In this document: one piece after another, positions 59,206 through 64,000 of the stretch
Layout: the number at the start of each line of letters is the position of its first letter
Position numbering within the stretch: the first letter of the stretch is position 1
Program-made: the position numbers and the translations under genes
Assembly: GCA_965226215.1 (NCBI GenBank)
Contig: CBDDCH010000002.1
Span: forward strand, 558,001-622,000
DNA length: 64,000 nucleotides
Direction: 5' to 3'
Source of the DNA: G963668345 sp965226215
Lineage (GTDB): Bacteria; Acidobacteriota; Terriglobia; Bryobacterales; UBA6623
The notes under the pieces: generated by a model
The model's database searches: none
What the model saw: only the letters and a program-made list of their open reading frames with translations
Told to the model about the DNA's origin: nothing

Positions 59206-61105
59206 CTCAGCCTCCGTGCGCCGTGGGCATATCCGCTATTTCCCCGTTGTGCCCGGCTGCATGGAGTTCGCCGAACACTTGCGCCGAGGATTGCTCGAGG
59301 AAAAACCAAAAGTCGTGGCGGTGGAGATCCCCGTGACCCTGGAGACGGCCTTCCAGCGGGCGGTTGACCGGCTGCCGGAACTTTCCGTCATCATCTACGA
59401 GGAAGAGAAGAAGAAAGACCGCGCCGTCTACCTGCCCGTCGAGGTCACCGACCCTTTTGTCGAAGCCTTGCGAACGGCTCGCGAAATCGGAGCGCAGACC
59501 GCTTTTCTTGACCCCGACATCGCTGTACGGCCCCATGTGGCGGAGATCTATCCTGATCCCTACGCTGTTACGCGTCTGGGGCCGGCACGCTACATCGATT
59601 CCTACCGGGGTCGCCGTCGCACCCGGGTGGGCGATTGGACCGTCCACGCCCAAGGGTTGGCCGCGAAGCTCCAGGCCATTGACCCAGGCGTCTCCACGTG
59701 GGTCGTCGTATCGCTGAACCTGCTCGACCCGTTGCTGGATGCCATGGAACAGTCGCAGGTTCAGCCCTTGCGCAAAGTCCGCCGCCGGGGTATTCAAGTG
59801 CTCAACTTACACCCCGAGTGTTTGTCGGAGGTGCTGACGGACTTCCCGTTTCTACAAGCGGTGTATGAAAGCCGGCGAAATGGCGAAGCGCCGCCTCCGC
59901 CGCCCGACCCTACGACGAGGCAGGTGCGGGGTTTCTCTGTGATCAGCGGCCCGCGGGAAAATCCCAGCCTGGCGGCTATCCGGCGCGGGGCTCGAAACCC
60001 GCTGGAACGCCAGCGCTTGCACTTTCAGCTCTTCGCCGAAGCCGAACGTCAATACGAAAGAAATGCCGGCGAGCGAATCACCCACTGGCAGCGTCGCCTC
60101 TGGTCCCGCTACAGCCGCAACCTGGCTCTCATCCAACAGCAACTCGTTGGCGGGCTCTTTGATCTGACCGCGGCGGCTCGCTCGGTCGTGGACGACAACT
60201 TTGCTTGGGAAATGTGGGAGATGGGAGGCTCCTACCCGGAACAGAAGATCAAGACCGACCTGGCCACGGTGAGGGTTTCGGGCGACCAATTGTGGCTCAA
60301 TACGCGTCGCATTCACATACGCCGCAGGCTTCCTAGAAAGAAGATGCGGCGGCGTCCGATTGGGCTGAAAGGCCGCAAGAAAGAGCGCTTTCCCGGTGAA
60401 TGGCAGATGCACTGGAAGGGTAGTTCTATCTGTTCCTATCCACCCGAAGATCTGATGATCGAGAACTATGGCCTGTTCCTCAAAAAGAAGGGCAAGGGTA
60501 TCCTTTCCGAGGAACACTCCCACAGCGAGCCTTTCACCACGTCTTTGCTGGATGGCATTGACTTGCGGGAAACCCTGCGCAACTGGCATGAGAAAAAGAT
60601 CTACGTCCGCTCCCTGCAACGCGTCTCGGGCGAGGTGGGCGCCGTGGTCCTCATCTTCGACGAAGACCGCGACAATCGCTACCCCTATTGCCTGACCTGG
60701 TTGGGCGAGCACCAGAACGAGTCGGACATGGCCTTCTACGCCACCAATCCCTACGAGAACACGGTTGGTCCCGGCATTGGGCGCGCCGAATATGGCGGCT
60801 TGTTGCTTACGCTGCCCTCTCAACGCATGATGGATGTCTGGACAGACATCGACTACTCCTTCGCCGAGACCAAGCCGGAACGGCTGCTGATGGCCGCACT
60901 CGATTATTCGCTCGATCGCCTCGTCGTTTACGTCGCAAGCCGCCCACCGCGATCGATTTTCCGTACCATCGCCGGACGCCTAGGACGAAAGATCATCTAC
61001 ATTCCCCTCGGCCGGCTCTCCCCCGTCGCCTTGAAAAAGATCCGCGTGATGCACCTGCTCGATAGTCATGACACGCGCGCTGTCGCCAAAGACTACATTC
61101 GGTAG
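59189..61105 (+). CDS. Large partner of the AAA+ ATPase, unknown family
   Basis: A 638-residue protein without signal peptide or membrane helix. The N-terminal ~200 residues (GHIRYFPVVPGCMEFAEHLR, then KPKVVAVEIPVTLETAF and AFLDPDIAVRPHVAEIYP) recall the TraB/ChaN/EreA-type (TIKI) fold of DUF5682 proteins in MoxR-DUF5682-VWA systems, with His14, His30 and Glu46 as possible catalytic residues. A basic middle (RRRLPRKKMRRRPIGLKGRKK, ~375-395) may bind nucleic acid or membrane. The C-terminal part (YENTVGPGIGRAEYGGLLL ... RVMHLLDSHD) is unfamiliar. Fold assignment is inference. It starts inside the AAA+ gene and is not followed by a VWA gene. Confidence 0.6.
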   Translation: MSPGADSASVRRGHIRYFPVVPGCMEFAEHLRRGLLEEKPKVVAVEIPVTLETAFQRAVDRLPELSVIIYEEEKKKDRAVYLPVEVTDPFVEALRTAREIGAQTAFLDPDIAVRPHVAEIYPDPYAVTRLGPARYIDSYRGRRRTRVGDWTVHAQGLAAKLQAIDPGVSTWVVVSLNLLDPLLDAMEQSQVQPLRKVRRRGIQVLNLHPECLSEVLTDFPFLQAVYESRRNGEAPPPPPDPTTRQVRGFSVISGPRENPSLAAIRRGARNPLERQRLHFQLFAEAERQYERNAGERITHWQRRLWSRYSRNLALIQQQLVGGLFDLTAAARSVVDDNFAWEMWEMGGSYPEQKIKTDLATVRVSGDQLWLNTRRIHIRRRLPRKKMRRRPIGLKGRKKERFPGEWQMHWKGSSICSYPPEDLMIENYGLFLKKKGKGILSEEHSHSEPFTTSLLDGIDLRETLRNWHEKKIYVRSLQRVSGEVGAVVLIFDEDRDNRYPYCLTWLGEHQNESDMAFYATNPYENTVGPGIGRAEYGGLLLTLPSQRMMDVWTDIDYSFAETKPERLLMAALDYSLDRLVVYVASRPPRSIFRTIAGRLGRKIIYIPLGRLSPVALKKIRVMHLLDSHDTRAVAKDYIR

Positions 61106-61221
61106 CGAAAGCGCCACTTTGCCCCTACCAGCCTACGGCAGAAGAAGTGAAAAATGGCGACACGCCTGCGATCGAAGCGGAGGCGGCGGGACGAACCAAC
61201 AAAAAAGGCGCTCAATACCCC

Positions 61222-61253
61222 AAAAAAGAAAACGCCCTCCGCGAAGAGGGCGT
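61222..61253 (-). terminator. Intrinsic terminator reading on the minus strand
   Basis: On the minus strand ACGCCCTC-ttcgcg-GAGGGCGT (8-bp perfect stem, 61232-61253) is followed by TTTTCTTTTTTG, a textbook terminator. No minus-strand gene is seen to its right before 61313, and no T tract exists on the plus side for the AAA+ operon. It may end an unrecognised antisense RNA or act weakly for both directions. Confidence 0.7.
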
Positions 61254-61312
61254 AAACCCAAAGATGCTATCTTTAGGGCTGTTCGAGTTCAGTCTAGTGT
61301 AAGATTATCGAA

Positions 61313-61970
61313 ATGTCAATACCAGGCTTGCCGGTGCCTCCGCCCCGCAAGCGGGCCATCGCCTACATTGACGGATTCAATCTGTACTATGGCCTCAAGG
61401 AGAGTGTTTGGGATCGATATCTATGGCTTGACCTGCCAGCCCTAGCCCGATCACTCATCCACAAGCATCAGTATCTTGTTGAAACGAAATATTTTACGTC
61501 ACGCATTGGCGCGCCACCGGGAAAGCAGAAGCGACAGTCCATTTACCTGGAGGCAGCGGAAGCCCATTGCGGGAACTCTCTTAAAATGTACTTTGGGCAT
61601 TTCCAATCCGACCCCTGAGAAGTGTGACTCGTGTGGAACCGAAGAGCAAGTTCCAAGTGAGAAAAAGACAGATGTCAATATCGCTGTTGAAATCATGACT
61701 GATGCCTTCAGTGGCTCGTTTGACACAGCCCTCATCATCAGCGCGGATAGTGATCTCGTACCGGCTGTTCTCGCAGTGAAGAGGCTGTTCCCAGACAAGC
61801 GCCTCGTGATTGCCTTCCCTCCCAATCGACACTCAGTCGAGCTTCGACAACAAGCACATGCCGCATTCCCGATAGGAAGGGCGAAGTTTGCAAAGGCTCA
61901 AATGCCGGAGGCCGTCACCAAGCCAGATGGCATTACGTTGCGCCGGCCAGAAAAATGGACTGCGAGCTGA
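61313..61970 (+). pseudogene. NYN-domain (PIN-like) ribonuclease with a frameshift
   Basis: ATG 61313 starts a frame with RAIAYIDGFNLYYGLKE, the N-terminal acidic motif of NYN/LabA-like nucleases. It stops at TGA 61616-61618. The match then continues in another frame with EKCDSCGTEEQVPSEKKTDV, NIAVEIMTDAF and ALIISADSDLVPAV to 61970, supplying the remaining catalytic aspartates. One extra C in the run GACCCC (61612-61615) explains the break; removing it gives a continuous protein of about 218 residues. The family cleaves RNA. Either a genuine inactivation or a homopolymer error. Confidence 0.78.
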
Positions 61971-62206
61971 ACTGAATTTGGGAAGGCACTCGGAGCGGCG
62001 CTCGGCCTTGAAGAATAGAGTCCACCACGAACAACGCACTTTTATCCCACTACCGTCGGAAGAGTTTCGCTCGAATCTTTGGTATCGTGAGGGTCAGATA
62101 GCGGGCGCTCTTATCCCGTTGCTCCGGAGAGGCTTCGTAGGTGCTGATCAGAAGCAGGCCTGGAAAAATGGGAAAAATGGGGACTGCCACCAATTCGCTC
62201 CCCGCC
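61971..62206. other. Intergenic region before cytochrome gene
   Basis: Mostly non-coding; it ends in a family C element. Open frames crossing it are chance fusions of the NYN tail and repeat sequence. Confidence 0.5.
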
Positions 62207-62265
62207 ATGGCCCTAGAAAAAAAAGCACTTGGCCTGAAGCGAATTGGCTGGCTGTACCCGATTTT
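62173..62265. repeat. Family C small inverted-repeat element (copy 2)
   Basis: A 93-bp copy of 6296-6388 with the same ends (AAAAATGGGGACTGCCACC and GGCTGTACCCGATTTT) and length. It contains the ATG (62207) that starts the cytochrome/DUF1549 frame. Confidence 0.8.
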
Positions 62266-64000
62266 CCCCCTTGGGAAAATCGCCCGCGAACTGGTTCTCC
62301 TTCTGTGCGGGGTCCTGCTGCTTTCGCTGCCCGGTCGGCTTCCCGCCCAACCGACAACCGAACAGATCGAGTTCTTCGAGTCGGCGATCCGTCCGCTCTT
62401 GGCGGAGCATTGCTACCACTGTCATAGCCAAAAGGCGAATCCCGTCTTTGCGGGATTGCGGCTCGACAGCCGTTCGGATCTCGAAAAGGGATCGGATTCG
62501 GGACCTGTCGTCATTCCAGGGAAGCCGGAGGAGAGCCGGCTAGTCGAAGTAGTACGAGGCACGGGCGCGCTTCAGATGCCGCCAGCCGGCAAGTTGTCCG
62601 CGGACAAGATTGCCGCCTTGGTCAAGTGGATCGAGATGGGAGCTCCCTGGCCCGACGAGAAAGCGCTGCTCAGTGCTAAACCGGGCAGCAAGTTCGACCT
62701 CGAAGCTCGCAGAAGCGAACACTGGGCTTGGCAGCCTGTTCGGGCAGTCGCGTCCCCGAGGGTGGAAAACGATGCTTGGGTGCGGAATGGAATTGACGCT
62801 TTCGTCTTGGCCAAGCTCGAGGAGAAGGGACTCCGACCGGCGAAACAGGCTACCCCGGAAACGCTTCTGCGGCGGCTGTATTTTGACTTGATCGGACTAC
62901 CTCCATCGCCGGAAGAGGTTGAAGCGTTCATCGCCAATTCGTCTCAGAATGCCTACCAGGCAGTCGTCGACCGGCTTCTGGCGTCAGAGCGCTTCGGGGA
63001 ACGCTGGGCGCGGCACTGGATGGACCTGGTCCGCTACAGCGAGTCGCACGGGATGGAAGGGGACCCGGATATCCCTAGTGCGTGGCAGTACCGCGACTAC
63101 TTGATTCGCGCCTTCAACTCCGATCTACCCTACGACCAGCTCGTACGCGAGCATATCGCCGGCGACCTTTTAGAAACCCCTCGCTACAATCGGCGCGACG
63201 AGATTAACGAGTCGATCTTGGGACCGGCCCACTTCCGAATGGTGGAGCACGCCTACCTCCCCTTGGACCCGTTGGAGGATCGCGTCAAATACACCGACAA
63301 CCAGATCGACGTTTTCTCGAAGGTCTTTCAGGGTTTGACCGTATCTTGTGCGCGCTGCCACGACCACAAGTTCGACGCCATCAGCCAAAAAGACTTCTAT
63401 GCGCTGTTCGGGATCTTCGCGGGCGGCAGGCTGGCGCAGATCACGATCGACGCCCCGCGGCGGCAAAGCACACACCGCGAACGTCTTGCCGAGCTGAAGC
63501 GCCGGATCAAACAGGGCTTGGTGGAAGCGTGGCTTGAGGCGGCAGAGAGTCTACCTCAGGCGCTACTCTCCGGTGAATGGACAAACCGCGTGCCCGACGA
63601 GACATACTGCGATGACCAGAGCCCTTTGCATGCCTGGTTCACTCTTGCCGAGAGGGAGGGTGAACAGTTCCGAACGGGTTGGGACAGGCTTGCGGCTTAT
63701 TGGGATAGGGAGTTAGAGCGCCGCAGATCGCTCAATGCCGAAGGAAACAAGAGTGTCTGGAAGCTTGACTCCGACGGTTATCGCGGTTGGCTGCGCCATG
63801 GTCCTGGTTTGGGAGACAAGCCTTCCGCGGGTGGTGAGTTCTCCCTGGTCCCCGAAGGCAAGCGAATCATTAGCGGGGTCTATCCGCGCGGGGTCTACAC
63901 GCATCTGCTGAGCCGGAAGCACGGGGGCATTCTCTCTTCGCCGCGTTTCGTCGTCGATACCGATCACCTCAGCTTTCGGATCTTAGGGGGGAACTTCAGC
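62207..64000 (+). CDS. Planctomycete-type cytochrome c / DUF1549-DUF1553 (PSD1) protein, 3' end outside window
   Basis: The frame is open from ATG 62207 to the window end (598 codons). After a long N-terminal region and a membrane or signal helix (LVLLLCGVLLLSLPG), the planctomycete cytochrome c domain starts: FFESAIRPLLAEHCYHCH with a CxxCH haem site. DUF1549 follows (LRRLYFDLIGLPPSPEEVEA, RFGERWARHWMDLVRYSES), and a second CxxCH in FQGLTVSCARCHDHKFD. Such exported proteins are abundant in Planctomycetes and Bryobacterales and usually form operons with DUF1501 sulfatase-like genes; function unresolved. The start lies in a repeat element, so the N-terminal ~20 residues may be element-derived. 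Confidence 0.88.
   Translation, partial: MALEKKALGLKRIGWLYPIFPLGKIARELVLLLCGVLLLSLPGRLPAQPTTEQIEFFESAIRPLLAEHCYHCHSQKANPVFAGLRLDSRSDLEKGSDSGPVVIPGKPEESRLVEVVRGTGALQMPPAGKLSADKIAALVKWIEMGAPWPDEKALLSAKPGSKFDLEARRSEHWAWQPVRAVASPRVENDAWVRNGIDAFVLAKLEEKGLRPAKQATPETLLRRLYFDLIGLPPSPEEVEAFIANSSQNAYQAVVDRLLASERFGERWARHWMDLVRYSESHGMEGDPDIPSAWQYRDYLIRAFNSDLPYDQLVREHIAGDLLETPRYNRRDEINESILGPAHFRMVEHAYLPLDPLEDRVKYTDNQIDVFSKVFQGLTVSCARCHDHKFDAISQKDFYALFGIFAGGRLAQITIDAPRRQSTHRERLAELKRRIKQGLVEAWLEAAESLPQALLSGEWTNRVPDETYCDDQSPLHAWFTLAEREGEQFRTGWDRLAAYWDRELERRRSLNAEGNKSVWKLDSDGYRGWLRHGPGLGDKPSAGGEFSLVPEGKRIISGVYPRGVYTHLLSRKHGGILSSPRFVVDTDHLSFRILGGNFS

Noticed and set aside
59852..60823. 323-codon minus-strand open frame
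   Set aside because: It lies wholly antisense to the 638-residue partner protein, has no domain features and reflects GC-rich codon bias on the sense strand.
61888..62427. 179-codon plus-strand frame
   Set aside because: A chance fusion of the NYN gene tail, spacer and a family C element in the wrong frame for the cytochrome gene.
1..64000. CRISPR arrays, prophage modules, rRNA or tRNA genes
   Set aside because: No regularly spaced repeats, no phage structural genes and no recognisable tRNA/rRNA sequence were seen on reading both strands by eye; a covariance-model scan would be needed to exclude small RNAs.

Overview
The window is about 60% GC, densely coded and looks chromosomal. It most likely comes from an uncultured Acidobacteriota bacterium near Bryobacterales/Solibacter. 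The main evidence is a subtilisin-like protease (41609-44857) ending in the 'Solibacter C-terminal' type of domain, together with a planctomycete-type cytochrome c/DUF1549 protein at the right edge, a CehA/McbA hydrolase, a DUF1572 DinB-like protein, an exported SAM-methyltransferase and a TonB-receptor relic of the Oar-like kind. This placement rests on protein families only; no rRNA or tRNA gene was seen.

Layout. 1-5.5 kb: 3' part of an oxidoreductase/polyferredoxin fusion, a 600-bp direct duplication that brackets an MTA/SAH nucleosidase gene, a methyltransferase and ychF. 5.5-10.2 kb: a repeat-rich stretch around an FHA-GAF-AAA-Fis sigma-54 activator. 10.2-13.8 kb: an ArsR-rhodanese regulator with a strong promoter, then a sterol-desaturase-like gene split by an IS1380-family insertion. 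13.9-26.5 kb: core genes (comEC, DinB-like, lpxB, an M1-like protein, a membrane phosphodiesterase, xseA, a TlpA/DsbD-N pair, a secreted propeller-like protein). 26.8-32.8 kb: CehA hydrolase, a PLA2-like small protein, and a FabF-ACP pair. 33.5-38.3 kb: membrane glycosyltransferase, methyltransferase and asparagine synthetase, probably a surface-glycan or modification locus. 38.5-45.5 kb: oppD/oppF, a MazEF-like pair, the subtilase and a HicBA pair. 45.9-50.3 kb: rpsA, exported methyltransferase, an intact IS3-family element. 50.6-57.9 kb: sugar and lipid genes (mutarotase-like, GH42-like, plsC, amidase, ROK glucokinase). 58.3-61.1 kb: a MoxR-like AAA+ ATPase overlapping a 638-residue partner of unknown family. 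61.3-64 kb: a frameshifted NYN nuclease and the truncated cytochrome/DUF1549 gene.

The most striking theme is small non-autonomous elements. One family (177 bp, ends CCCGCTTTTCTCACC) sits exactly in the overlapping stop/start codons of oppD-oppF and of hicB-hicA. Removing it in silico, leaving one YTAG target copy, restores a native overlapping start codon for oppF (ATG at 39453) and for hicA (GTG at 45116). A second family (about 178 bp, ends CTAG-n-GCTTGGTTGC) occurs three times plus one truncated copy; a third (93 bp) occurs twice. The IS1380-family insertion has a 5-bp CTTAG duplication, and its removal rejoins a 274-residue sterol desaturase; its structure suggests ISEcp1-like one-ended capture of neighbouring DNA. 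The best candidate for an undescribed functional system is the AAA+/638-residue pair at 58.3-61.1 kb.
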